Positions 10,125 through 17,782 of a stretch of DNA of 25,266 nt are shown here, piece after piece. Below the pieces are notes generated by a model. The model worked only from the letters and a program-made list of their open reading frames with translations. It was not told where the DNA came from and searched no databases. Both the position numbers and the translations under genes were made by a program. Position 1 is the first letter of the stretch, and every line of letters starts with the position of its first letter. The stretch is taken from the NCBI GenBank assembly GCA_030599175.1, contig JAUVON010000004.1, positions 1 to 25,266 of the forward strand, read 5' to 3'. The DNA comes from Desulfobulbaceae bacterium (GTDB lineage: Bacteria > Desulfobacterota > Desulfobulbia > Desulfobulbales > Desulfocapsaceae).

Positions 10125-12836
10125 CTAGCTGTCACTGGCATCTTTTCTTACTTTTAATTCCAACTTGGTTGCTGCAGCATCGGCATACATGGAATTAGTT
10201 TCCGGGGCCATATGGAGGGCCAGCTCGTGAACTTTCTGGAATATTTGTAGAAACTGGCTGACTATGATCAGGCAAATACCGGATAACATACCAAGGATTG
10301 AAAACACCCGAAGCCAGCCATTCAGTTCAAGGAACTTTGTAAAGAAACCGTATGTTTTATGCTCTTTTAAGTGTCGACTGTATTTCCAGGCAATAAGAGC
10401 ACAGCCGATCACAAGCCCAAGTAATATGAGTTGGGCTATGATAGTGGACAGTGTCTTGAAAAGGAGTTTCCTGGTCAATTTGGCAAGAGTTTTCTGTTCT
10501 GCAGCAAGTGACAGATGTGCCTCTTTAATTATCTGTTCCTGACGCCTGGTGTGTTCGGCTTTTTTCTCTTTTTTCTCTGCATCATGGTTCTGTAGTAAGG
10601 CAAGTTGTTTTTCTCTTTTCTCCTCCAGTTCCGTCAAACGAGCCAGTGGTTCGGTCAGTACTCGTTGTTGTTCCTTTTCTTTCATATTTTCCAGAATCAG
10701 GGTTTCCAGGAGCGTATAGACCCGATCCAGTGAGGCAAGATCATCTATCCTGTTTTCTTTCTGCCATAGTCTGCCCAGCAGGAAATATTCGTTCAAGGTA
10801 TCGGGAAGTTTGTCGCCATAACTTTTGTTAACAGCATCCAGAGAATAGATTACGGCCTGCAAGTATACTCTCTCGGCATTGCTTATCCGGTCGATATCTT
10901 CGTTAATCAAACCATTGAACAGGGGGATTGAAACCATATCCCGGTCTGGAATCCCTTGTATCGACCCAAGAAATTCTTCATGTATTTTAATATAGGTGGA
11001 GAAAGATTTTGTCCTCGGCTTGATCATCATTGTTAATTTGAAAACAATGCTTGCCGCCTTTTGTTTCATATCTCTTTGCAGGGCGTCACTAGCACTGCTG
11101 AGCATCAAAGAGATATACCGATCATCTTTTACCCTGTCTTCTTTAACCTTAGCTGTAAGCGTGTTAAAGAGTTTCGCTGCATCCGTTTCTTTTTTCAGAG
11201 TGAAGAAAAAATCAACAAATTGCAGGCACTGCGAATAGGCCAGTTTAAACTGTTCGCTATCAGGGTCGCTCTGTAAATCCGGGCAGAGAAGGATGACTTG
11301 TTCTCTGATCTTATCCATTAGCGACTCCAGCTTGAATTCGATAGCAATTTGTGCAACTTGTTTGAGTTGATCGAGCTGGGAGGATTTTGTGATTGCCTGC
11401 TGTAGAGTAGCAGCTGCCAGGGAGCTCTCACCTTGATCATTGTATATTCCTGCAAGATCAATAAGGAGCTCTGTACTGCCTGGAAGTTCTTCAGCTTTGG
11501 CGGGTAACTGCTTCAGTACACTATCGATCTGCAGTTTGACACAGGTTTGAGCGATCAGAAGAATATCATCTATGTTTCGGGAAGTGTTAAGAGCGCGGGT
11601 TAGAATAGACAGTTCTTTATCTTTCTCCCCGATCTTGTGGTAGGACTCAGCCAGGGCAACCAATCCGACGGCCGTCTCTGTTTTTTCTTCCGTCAGTTCC
11701 ATGACATAATCGGATGAGACCTGCATGGAGTATGTGGTGAGGTATTGTGCCAGTTCAAGCAATGTCTTGGTATCACTTATCAACCCGGCGTGATTTGCTA
11801 TTACCTTCCCGGCAATATCAGCGTGACCGTTCTCAACAAGAAAGTGTACCGTATTGATAATAATTTTCTCAGTCGGATTACCAGCAAGGCCATCCTTTTC
11901 CGCGATATTTGCTATCGTTTCAATTGCATCCTCTGTTCTTTTGTCGGCAGTGTATAAGGCGGCAAGAGTGACATAGTATTCAGGGCTGTCTGTGGTCACT
12001 GTTTTATACACCTCCAACCTTTGATCACCGGTTATCAGACCAGATGGCAGAATGGTTTGCTCTGCGCTCCTGTCTTCAAGAATCGCTATTGCTTTTTGAT
12101 TGCCGGTAAGCTCCAGCATGCTCTCAGCAAATTTCAGCTTTGTTTGAACCTCATCACGTTTTTCCGTCGAAGCAGCAAAGAGTGAAGTGGCACAGGTAAG
12201 AAAAACTGTCACCAGGATTGCAATGAGTAATGTCCTATACCGGGTAAAGGTGACCTTTTGCCTGAAAAAAAGATAGAGAAAGATATTCAAGACAGTTAGA
12301 GGTAGAAAAATAAAGAGGATATTTCCAGCGTCAGAACCGGCCGCAATTGTCAGTGGGGAGAGGATAAAAGCGCTCCCTTTATTGATCACTGATAATACGG
12401 AAAGTATACGTTTATATTTCAATTGCTTTTCATTGACATACAGGATCTTCTCTTTGATTTCAGAAGGTAACTCCTGCTGATCGGATTGATACACGGTATT
12501 GAGGTGGGCGTCCCCTTTTTTAAGCTCCGAGTTCAGGGACCTGATTTTGTCTGCCAGTTGCTCCAGCTCCTGCTTGACCTCATCGCTGATTTTTTCCTTT
12601 CTGTCCTGAAACTCCAGTCGGTGCTGCTGGTAGGCTGCTCTAATGCTCTCATGCTGTTTCTGGCGATCTTGTTGAGCTATGGAGACAGGAGGGAGGGATG
12701 CTGTATCTGCCGGCTGCTCATCAGGTTGCCCGAGGGCAGGTGCGGAGGCCAGCAGATGAGTCAGGAGAAAAAAGAGTAGAAATGATATGAAAGGTGATGG
12801 AGCACTGGATTTTATTATACTCTTGGTTGGCAGCAT
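10125..12836 (-). CDS. Large TPR/coiled-coil membrane protein of unknown function
   Basis: A 903-residue protein I do not recognise as a named family. It has an N-terminal signal-like segment (FISFLLFFLLTHLLASAPALG), a charged, probably coiled-coil stretch at about 55-115, and two hydrophobic helices at about 150-215 that include NILFIFLPLTVLNIFLYLFF. A long helical region at about 225-690 has TPR-like repeats (for example SPEYYVTLAALYTADKRTED and ELLIDLAGIYNDQGESSLAA). A second coiled coil follows (about 730-790, KEKKAEHTRRQEQIIKEAHL), then two C-terminal membrane helices around LILLGLVIGCALIAW and ILGMLSGICLIIVSQFLQIF. It is probably an inner-membrane scaffold with a large soluble domain. 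It leads a two-gene unit with the lipoprotein downstream. AGGA lies about 10 bases before the ATG. Function unknown; an envelope role is inferred from the neighbour. Confidence 0.82.
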   Translation of the reverse strand: MLPTKSIIKSSAPSPFISFLLFFLLTHLLASAPALGQPDEQPADTASLPPVSIAQQDRQKQHESIRAAYQQHRLEFQDRKEKISDEVKQELEQLADKIRSLNSELKKGDAHLNTVYQSDQQELPSEIKEKILYVNEKQLKYKRILSVLSVINKGSAFILSPLTIAAGSDAGNILFIFLPLTVLNIFLYLFFRQKVTFTRYRTLLIAILVTVFLTCATSLFAASTEKRDEVQTKLKFAESMLELTGNQKAIAILEDRSAEQTILPSGLITGDQRLEVYKTVTTDSPEYYVTLAALYTADKRTEDAIETIANIAEKDGLAGNPTEKIIINTVHFLVENGHADIAGKVIANHAGLISDTKTLLELAQYLTTYSMQVSSDYVMELTEEKTETAVGLVALAESYHKIGEKDKELSILTRALNTSRNIDDILLIAQTCVKLQIDSVLKQLPAKAEELPGSTELLIDLAGIYNDQGESSLAAATLQQAITKSSQLDQLKQVAQIAIEFKLESLMDKIREQVILLCPDLQSDPDSEQFKLAYSQCLQFVDFFFTLKKETDAAKLFNTLTAKVKEDRVKDDRYISLMLSSASDALQRDMKQKAASIVFKLTMMIKPRTKSFSTYIKIHEEFLGSIQGIPDRDMVSIPLFNGLINEDIDRISNAERVYLQAVIYSLDAVNKSYGDKLPDTLNEYFLLGRLWQKENRIDDLASLDRVYTLLETLILENMKEKEQQRVLTEPLARLTELEEKREKQLALLQNHDAEKKEKKAEHTRRQEQIIKEAHLSLAAEQKTLAKLTRKLLFKTLSTIIAQLILLGLVIGCALIAWKYSRHLKEHKTYGFFTKFLELNGWLRVFSILGMLSGICLIIVSQFLQIFQKVHELALHMAPETNSMYADAAATKLELKVRKDASDS

Positions 12837-12954
12837 GAATATTGTTTCCTGAAGAATGCTTTTTGGATAGAGTATTTTCAGGGTACCTCAGGGACTCATG
12901 AAGTTAAATTGGACTATTGACCCGATATTTTAAGAACGGATCCTAACCTATTTG

Positions 12955-12982
12955 ATATCATTCGTAAAGTATAACAATTCAA
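12955..12982 (-). promoter_or_regulatory. Putative promoter of the TPR protein/lipoprotein unit
   Basis: Minus-strand TTGAAT (12977-12982) and TGATAT-like sequence (about 12955-12960) at 16-base spacing, about 120 bases before the ATG at 12836. The match is moderate and the local sequence is AT-rich. The rest of the 270-base gap (12837-13106) holds only the hairpin at 13057-13085. Confidence 0.3.
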
Positions 12983-13056
12983 GGTCTTTTGATTGGATTA
13001 TGGAGTAGGGCTGGGGTATATTGAAAGGGGAAAGTGACTGAGAAAACTGAAGAGAT

Positions 13057-13085
13057 AAGGAGGTAAGCCGGTGGCTTGCCTCCTT
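13057..13085 (-). terminator. Strong hairpin after the SLOG-like gene, likely terminator
   Basis: A 13-bp stem (13057-13069 with 13073-13085, one G-T type mismatch, 3-base loop) lies 21 bases downstream of the stop at 13107. The stem is GC-rich in the middle (AAGGAGG...CCTCCTT). The T-run on the minus strand is poor, so termination may be inefficient. Confidence 0.6.
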
Positions 13086-13106
13086 CGTATTTAAAGGTGC
13101 CTGAAA

Positions 13107-13655
13107 TTATTCCCCGCCAAAGGAATCGGCAAAGAGTTGGCCTATGGCCTCACGTCCGGCATCGCTTAAGTAGCGTGTACCTGAACCGACAAAGGTATCA
13201 TATTCAATTTTAGGAGAACCCTCCTGCCATTCGTTTTCCCAGGTAAACCACTTTTTTTGCGGTTGATCGAACACATGGAGTGGACGATTGAACATTTTGG
13301 CCAGCTCTACTGCCCAGCCGGTACCTCCTTTAACTGAACCGTCTTCCTGGATAGAGCCGATTACAAAAACCTGATGGCCGCTGTTGACCATATGAAAAAT
13401 GGTTTGCAGGACTTTTCTAATCTTTTCTGTTTCGTAATATGTTCGGTTGAGCATTCTTGAGGCCAACTCCATGCTTATATCACCTCTCTCCAGCTCTTCC
13501 TGGTTCAGGATGGATACATTTTTCTCTCGGGTCAGCTTGTGGTTTTCAAATGAGTAAACAACCTCATTGACGCCATATTTTTCTGCCTCTTCGCCAAATG
13601 TTGCCTCAGCACCTTTCAGGCCGCTGCTGTATAACGTGCAATTTGATTTTTCCAT
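13107..13655 (-). CDS. SLOG-like Rossmann-fold protein, nucleotide-binding candidate
   Basis: A 182-residue protein with two signatures of the SLOG/LOG superfamily (DprA, LOG, YpsA relatives): an N-terminal LYSSGLKGAEATFGEEAEKYG and a later GGTGWAVELAKMFNRPLHVFD, the glycine-rich nucleotide-binding strand-loop. There is no PGGxGTxxE signature of LOG phosphoribohydrolases, so cytokinin-type hydrolase activity should not be assumed. I chose ATG 13655 because AGGAG lies 7 bases upstream; ATG 13694 would add 13 residues coming from a repeat-like sequence. It appears to be a single-gene unit, convergent with nothing, ending at a hairpin. The relatives I recall are often found in phage or accessory regions, but no phage genes are visible here. 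Function unknown. Confidence 0.75.
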   Translation of the reverse strand: MEKSNCTLYSSGLKGAEATFGEEAEKYGVNEVVYSFENHKLTREKNVSILNQEELERGDISMELASRMLNRTYYETEKIRKVLQTIFHMVNSGHQVFVIGSIQEDGSVKGGTGWAVELAKMFNRPLHVFDQPQKKWFTWENEWQEGSPKIEYDTFVGSGTRYLSDAGREAIGQLFADSFGGE

Positions 13656-13695
13656 AAAATAACTCCTGATGGTATCATACTTAACCATCCCCAAA

Positions 13696-13850
13696 TTTTA
13701 GTTTTTACGAAACCATCACTCCTTATGTTTCGGAAAAATGATTGTGAGATCCGACTTGGTGGAATGTATACCATAGTCACCTATGATAAACTCGTAAAAA
13801 GGTCATTCAAAGTTACCGATGGCTAAAGTCAGATAAGCGAAGACTTCGAA
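13696..13850. repeat. Degenerate copies of the GATGG/GTAAAAA repeat family
   Basis: Several fragments of repeats seen elsewhere in this window sit in this gap. A minus-strand GATGGTTTCGTAAAAACTA (13699-13717) matches the left end of the element at 21166 at 16 of 19 positions. At 13788-13800 is AAACTCGTAAAAA, identical to the inverted right end at 16712-16724. At 13818-13830 is GATGGCTAAAGTC. At 13831-13850 is AGATAAGCGAAGACTTCGAA, which matches the repeat copy at 20224-20344 with one mismatch. They look like decayed or nested insertions. Confidence 0.6.
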
Positions 13851-13895
13851 AAGTACAATCTCCCGCGTTGGTGGCATTTTATCTCTTTAGAGAGC

Positions 13896-14855
13896 TTAAT
13901 TTTTCCTCCCCTTAAGAAAAACACGGCAGGGGGCGGGGTATCCTTCTATGGTTTTATGGGGGTTGTTTAGATCGATAAAGTCTTCGTAGGATTCAAACTG
14001 CATCCAGTCTGTCCGCCGCTGTTCATCGTTTGACATGGGATGACTGTGGAAAAAGTCAATATCTTTGAACCCTGCTTTTTTCATCCAGTTGCCGAGACAG
14101 GAACCGGTGGGGACAAAATATGTGCCCGGTACCTTGGCATACGTTTTGTCGGGAAAAAGAGCCATTGGTTCTCGGCCGGGAATGGCCTGTGACTCAATAA
14201 TTAGCGTACCTCCAGGCTGAAGAGCGGTAAAAATATCGCGGAGAGTGTCAATGGGGGAGGGGCGGTGGTATATAATACCCATTAAAAAAATCACATCAAA
14301 ACAGGATTCAAAGTAGTGTATGTGTTCAACACCGAGCAGGTCAATATCGAGCCGCTTCAGTCCGGCCATACTGTTGAGTGCCCTGAAACAGTAGTAATGT
14401 TGCACCGATGGTTCGAAGCCAAGGACGAGTGCCGGCTCTGATGCAGCCATACGAAACATATAGTAGCCGTTGTTACAGCCGATGTCGGCGATTATTTTAC
14501 CATTTAAATCAGGAAGTTCCGGGATAATTCGCTGCCACTTTCGTTCGCTTCTCCATTCCGCGTCAATATTGATTCCGAAGATGGTAAATGGGCCTTTACG
14601 CCAGGGCATAAACTCTTTGAGCCTGTCCCTGATCTCTTTTTGTTCATTCGGGCTTATCTCGTCCGCTTTGCCGATTGTTATAATATCTCCACAGCATTCA
14701 ACGTGACCGGCATTAAACTGCGAGAGATACTGATGAGGAATGCGGTATCGAAGAAATCCTTTTTTCTCCTGATTGATCCACTTCTGGCGAGTTTGGTGAA
14801 GTTCAGTAATTTTATCGAAATGGGCTGAAGATGGCAGCATTGATAAGTATTTCAT
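13896..14855 (-). CDS. cmoB: tRNA U34 carboxymethyltransferase
   Basis: CmoB transfers the carboxymethyl group from carboxy-SAM to 5-hydroxyuridine at the wobble position of certain tRNAs, giving cmo5U and wider codon reading. The 319 residues are close to the E. coli length of 323. Typical CmoB features are visible: an N-terminal helical domain, PWRKGPF at 84-90, IDAEWRSERKWQRI at about 97-110, the SAM-binding motif IADIGCNNGYY at about 122-132, and MGIIYHRPSPI in the later part of the methyltransferase fold. It begins 7 bases after the stop of cmoA on the same strand. The two form a complete Cx-SAM synthesis and transfer module. The upstream hydroxylation of U34 is not encoded in this window. 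Confidence 0.96.
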   Translation of the reverse strand: MKYLSMLPSSAHFDKITELHQTRQKWINQEKKGFLRYRIPHQYLSQFNAGHVECCGDIITIGKADEISPNEQKEIRDRLKEFMPWRKGPFTIFGINIDAEWRSERKWQRIIPELPDLNGKIIADIGCNNGYYMFRMAASEPALVLGFEPSVQHYYCFRALNSMAGLKRLDIDLLGVEHIHYFESCFDVIFLMGIIYHRPSPIDTLRDIFTALQPGGTLIIESQAIPGREPMALFPDKTYAKVPGTYFVPTGSCLGNWMKKAGFKDIDFFHSHPMSNDEQRRTDWMQFESYEDFIDLNNPHKTIEGYPAPCRVFLKGRKN

Positions 14856-14862
14856 GGATGGG

Positions 14863-15600
14863 TCAGGAAGGCTTTACAGCAATAAAGGAGGCAAAGTTAA
14901 ACCATTGAAAATAGGTATCGACTGATTTAAAGCCACAATTTTTCAGAAGAGTTTTATTCTCATCAATGGAAAAGGGGATCAGTACGTTTTCCAGGGCTTC
15001 CCGTTTCTTGGCGATCTCCAGTTCGGAATAGCCTTTCTTTCTTTTGAACCTGTGGTAAATAGCGATATATTCCCGGTTCAGGCGGCGATCATGGCTGATG
15101 ACTTTCTCGCTGAGCAGGAGGACTCCACCGGGGCGAAGATTATCGTAGAGTTTCCGGACAAAATCTCCGCGTTGCAGAGGTCTGATAAACTGCAGGGTGT
15201 AATTGATAATAAATGCGCCGGCTTCAGGGTGATCAATTTTTGTAATGTCCTCTTCAAGAAATGAAAGTGATTCCGTTTTAGAGTACAGTTCCGTCTTTAA
15301 CCGGGCTTTATCGAGCATTGGTGCAGAATTGTCTATTCCCACGAACTTCAATTCCCTGTTTTCAAGGAGCCGTGAAAATTCCAGTAATGTTGTTCCGGTT
15401 GCGCAGCCAAGATCGTAAACTGTGTCACCCCTGTTCAGGAAACAATCAAGTAGGCGAGCTGTTGAACCGATAACTTCCCTGTAAAAAGGGACAGAGCGAT
15501 CCAGCATATCATCAAAAACTTCAACCACACGTTCATTGAAGACAAAATCTTCTTCAACTGAGTCGACCTGAAACAGTGTATCTTTGGCTGGTTTATCCAT
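14863..15600 (-). CDS. cmoA: Carboxy-SAM synthase
   Basis: CmoA converts SAM and prephenate to carboxy-S-adenosylmethionine, the donor used by CmoB. It has 245 residues (247 in E. coli). The family N-terminus DTLFQVDSVEEDFVFNERVV and the phrase DMLDRSVPFYREV are present. The nucleotide-binding motif YDLGCATGT is at 62-70, FVGIDNSAPMLDKAR follows, and NYTLQFIRPLQR and KRKKGYSELEIAKKREALEN match the E. coli protein closely. The ATG at 15600 gives the right start, but its Shine-Dalgarno is weak. It is the first gene of a cmoAB unit; the promoter should lie in 15601-15860, where I could not pick a convincing one. Confidence 0.96.
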   Translation of the reverse strand: MDKPAKDTLFQVDSVEEDFVFNERVVEVFDDMLDRSVPFYREVIGSTARLLDCFLNRGDTVYDLGCATGTTLLEFSRLLENRELKFVGIDNSAPMLDKARLKTELYSKTESLSFLEEDITKIDHPEAGAFIINYTLQFIRPLQRGDFVRKLYDNLRPGGVLLLSEKVISHDRRLNREYIAIYHRFKRKKGYSELEIAKKREALENVLIPFSIDENKTLLKNCGFKSVDTYFQWFNFASFIAVKPS

Positions 15601-15860
15601 TATTTTTTGTGCCAGCTTCTTACCCTTTTCTTAAGGATTGATTGAGGGGAGCAGTTGAACTCGATTCCAGGTAGTGTTAATATGTCATGACCGGAATCAG
15701 CAAGAGTGATGGTTCCCTGCAATTTCAGATGGCTAAGTGAGATTTATGCTAGTATAAACGTATTGCTTTAGGGTTGCATGATAAAAAGGCTAGTTATGGA
15801 CAGGCTCCTAACCAAAAGCGGATGACAATATCTTTTAAGAAAGAATAACAGGTTGTGAAT

Positions 15861-16517
15861 ATGTCAGATGAAATAGATTTTGATGAATTGCTGAGCAAGT
15901 ATAAATCCGACCCATATGATTATGTGGATGTGTATGCTGTGCACACCGGGAAGATAACCTTTAAGGTTATGGAAGGCCAGCAGGTAGATGCTGCCAGTGG
16001 GGAATGGCTGCAGGTTCCAGGGACAAGCTTGTATGAAATTAATCGTGAAAGGAACCCCAAAATAATAGTTGCTCAGACTAATGGAACAGTGACTGGGATT
16101 ATTACTGAACTGGATGGTCGGTTTGTCGAGGCAGGTGAAAAGCTGATGACAATCAAGCATCCTTTGAAAAAGAAAGAGATCATTGAAAATATATTTAGAG
16201 AAGTTCTCTATCTTTTTTATGCACCGGAAACTGCAAAATATTTCTTCTCTATGGATATTCAATCCCGGATAGATAAAAAAGGTGCCAGGTCGATAACCAT
16301 TGATCAGGGAGAGGAGATTATTACCATGTCACTGATGAAACGGGATACTCCTGTGTATTATAATGGAGAGCGCGGCGTTATCCATTCAATATATTTCAAA
16401 CCCGGTATTTCTGTTAAGCAGGGGGAACCCCTGATTGGCGTTTGTGCTCTCGAACAACTTCCTTTAATTCAGAAAATTATTACCAGGGTTAAGGCCGATT
16501 GGGACTCCACCCATTGA
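15861..16517 (+). CDS. Protein with two biotinyl/lipoyl-like barrels (biotin attachment-like)
   Basis: A 218-residue cytoplasmic-looking protein with two barrel-sandwich halves. Half 1 ends with NGTVTGIITELDGRFVEAGE (74-93), resembling the second half of biotinyl and lipoyl domains; the residue matching the modified lysine is about Arg64 (NRERNPK), so this half looks unmodifiable. Half 2 (about 140-190) contains ITMSLMKRDTP followed by GVIHSIYFKPGISVKQGEP; with a one-residue gap, Met159-Lys160 lines up with the MK of the EAMKM motif, so Lys160 is a candidate modification site. The linker (about 100-138) is helical. The ATG at 15861 fits AGG 8 bases upstream better than GTG 15855. The next plus-strand gene is a biotin-protein ligase, which supports a biotin-related role. 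It could be a carrier, a scaffold for the pycAB carboxylase, or an inactive relative. Its stop codon coincides with the end of a repeat element. Confidence 0.7.
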   Translation: MSDEIDFDELLSKYKSDPYDYVDVYAVHTGKITFKVMEGQQVDAASGEWLQVPGTSLYEINRERNPKIIVAQTNGTVTGIITELDGRFVEAGEKLMTIKHPLKKKEIIENIFREVLYLFYAPETAKYFFSMDIQSRIDKKGARSITIDQGEEIITMSLMKRDTPVYYNGERGVIHSIYFKPGISVKQGEPLIGVCALEQLPLIQKIITRVKADWDSTH

Positions 16518-16724
16518 TGGCGTCGTAAAAAGTCTTCATCCGGAGTCTCGCAGGCTCGCTTACCTGGTTCGTTGTTACAATTTTTCTATCATTACGACGT
16601 ACCTTATGTACGCCGGAATAATAGAAAAATTGTACGCCTCCAATATGAAGCTTCTCGAAGTCTACGCGTATCGGGAGTCTACGCTTACCTATTTATCCAT
16701 CGAAACTGAGGTTTTTACGAGTTT
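16516..16724. repeat. 209-bp hairpin repeat element between the barrel protein and the biotin ligase
   Basis: The left end GATGGCGTCGTAAAAAGTC (16516-16534) overlaps the TGA stop of the gene before it. The right end, TTTTTACGAGTTT (16712-16724), is a degenerate inverted counterpart. In the centre a 27-bp stem (16576-16602 with 16608-16634, 24 matches, loop CTTAT) includes a perfect 14-bp arm TACAATTTTTCTAT. Related ends occur at 13699-13717 and 21166-21298. It resembles a non-autonomous miniature element or REP-like repeat; it carries no gene. Confidence 0.7.
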
Positions 16725-16775
16725 GTAATTGTTGAGTTTTCTTACTTTTTTTTAAATATCCCCATTCAAGCAACC

Positions 16776-17687
16776 GTGGCCCTGAATAATCCCTCTCCCC
16801 AGGATGTCCTTTCCCATTTACAACAACAGCTGGCCTGCCCGAACGAGCTCTATGATAGTGAAGCGATAGTTCGCTATGGTGCTTTTGTCGGCTCGAATAT
16901 TGAGAGTCATGACTTTTTGGATCGGGCAATGATATATGCTCGAACCAGGATAGAATCATTAAGTGCATCAGGAAAATCGGTTGATAGTGGTACAGTTATA
17001 CTTGCCGACACCATGAGTCACTCAAAAGGACGATTCAGCAGGGAGTGGCACGCCCCGGCAGGTGGTGTCTGGGGTTGTATGATTCATGCCAACACTCTTC
17101 TTCCCCAGTCAAGATGTGTTGTTCCCCTGGCTGTTGGTGTTGCGTGTTGCGAGGCGGTCCGTGAGATGGGAGGGAATATGGCAGTGCTGCGTTGGGTTAA
17201 TGATGTGCTGGTAGAGGGGAAAAAGCTGGCTGGTTTTCTGGTTGAAACCTACACGGAATCTTTTTATGGAGAAGAATTCAATCTTGTCGGGTTTGGAGTT
17301 AACATCAATAACAGTCATTTTCCCGGGGAGTTGTCCCATACAGCTGTTTCTTTAGGAGAAGTGCTTGGTACTGTTGTAAACCTTACACAGTTTACCTCGT
17401 TGTTTCTTGCTCGATTGGCCTGGAATTTCGGTCTGCTCTATTATGAAGAATCGTGTGCTCTGCGTGATGAGGGGTTTTCCGGCCAGGGTGGAAATCATTT
17501 GCTGCTTGATCAATGGCGGCGGCTATCAGATACGGTTGGGAAAAGGGTCGTGTATGGATTTGATGTGGTGCATTCACCACAGTATAAGGCCACTGTTCTG
17601 AGGATGGATGAAAATGGAGGTCTTGTCCTGCGTCTGGAGGATGGCTTTGAGAAGACTGAGTACAGTGGTGAAGTGCGCTACCTGTAA
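16776..17687 (+). CDS. birA: Biotin-protein ligase, catalytic type without DNA-binding domain
   Basis: Activates biotin with ATP and attaches it to the carrier lysine, here most plausibly Lys597 of the pycB-like protein. The 303 residues hold a BirA/LplA-type catalytic domain and a C-terminal SH3-like domain (about 250-303), but no N-terminal winged helix, so it should not act as the biotin operon repressor. Motifs are divergent: KGRFSREW at 84-91 replaces the usual GRGRxGRxW, RWVND at 139-143 replaces KWPND, and GKKLAGFLVE (148-157) keeps the lysine-containing segment. The GTG at 16776 is the best in-frame start that preserves the N-terminus, but there is no recognisable Shine-Dalgarno, and the repeat element ends 51 bases upstream. 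A leaderless or weak start is possible. It converges with recO across a repeat. Family is clear; the exact start is uncertain. Confidence 0.87.
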   Translation: MALNNPSPQDVLSHLQQQLACPNELYDSEAIVRYGAFVGSNIESHDFLDRAMIYARTRIESLSASGKSVDSGTVILADTMSHSKGRFSREWHAPAGGVWGCMIHANTLLPQSRCVVPLAVGVACCEAVREMGGNMAVLRWVNDVLVEGKKLAGFLVETYTESFYGEEFNLVGFGVNINNSHFPGELSHTAVSLGEVLGTVVNLTQFTSLFLARLAWNFGLLYYEESCALRDEGFSGQGGNHLLLDQWRRLSDTVGKRVVYGFDVVHSPQYKATVLRMDENGGLVLRLEDGFEKTEYSGEVRYL

Positions 17688-17782
17688 TAAAAAACAAGAG
17701 ATAAGCACCCTTAAAAACCAGGGTATAAATTCCGACTTCGAATCGAGGAAGGTTGGTTAAAATTCCTATTTATTCTGGTTAG
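17686..17782. repeat. Dispersed repeat, copy A, between birA and recO stops
   Basis: This 97-base copy shares three blocks with copy B (20224-20344): an exact 21-base left block (17686-17706), a middle block at 17734-17764 (28 of 31 bases identical; it contains GACTTCGAAT and GAGGAAGGT) and a right block at 17759-17782 (22 of 24 identical). Between blocks one and two it has a small hairpin, ACCCT (17707-17711) with AGGGT (17720-17724). The left edge overlaps the birA TAA and the right block covers the last five codons and TAG of recO. Confidence 0.75.

Noticed and set aside
13882..13893. Short hairpin TCTCTTTAGAGA just after the cmoB stop
   Set aside because: Five-base-pair stem without a T-run on the transcribed strand; not a convincing terminator.
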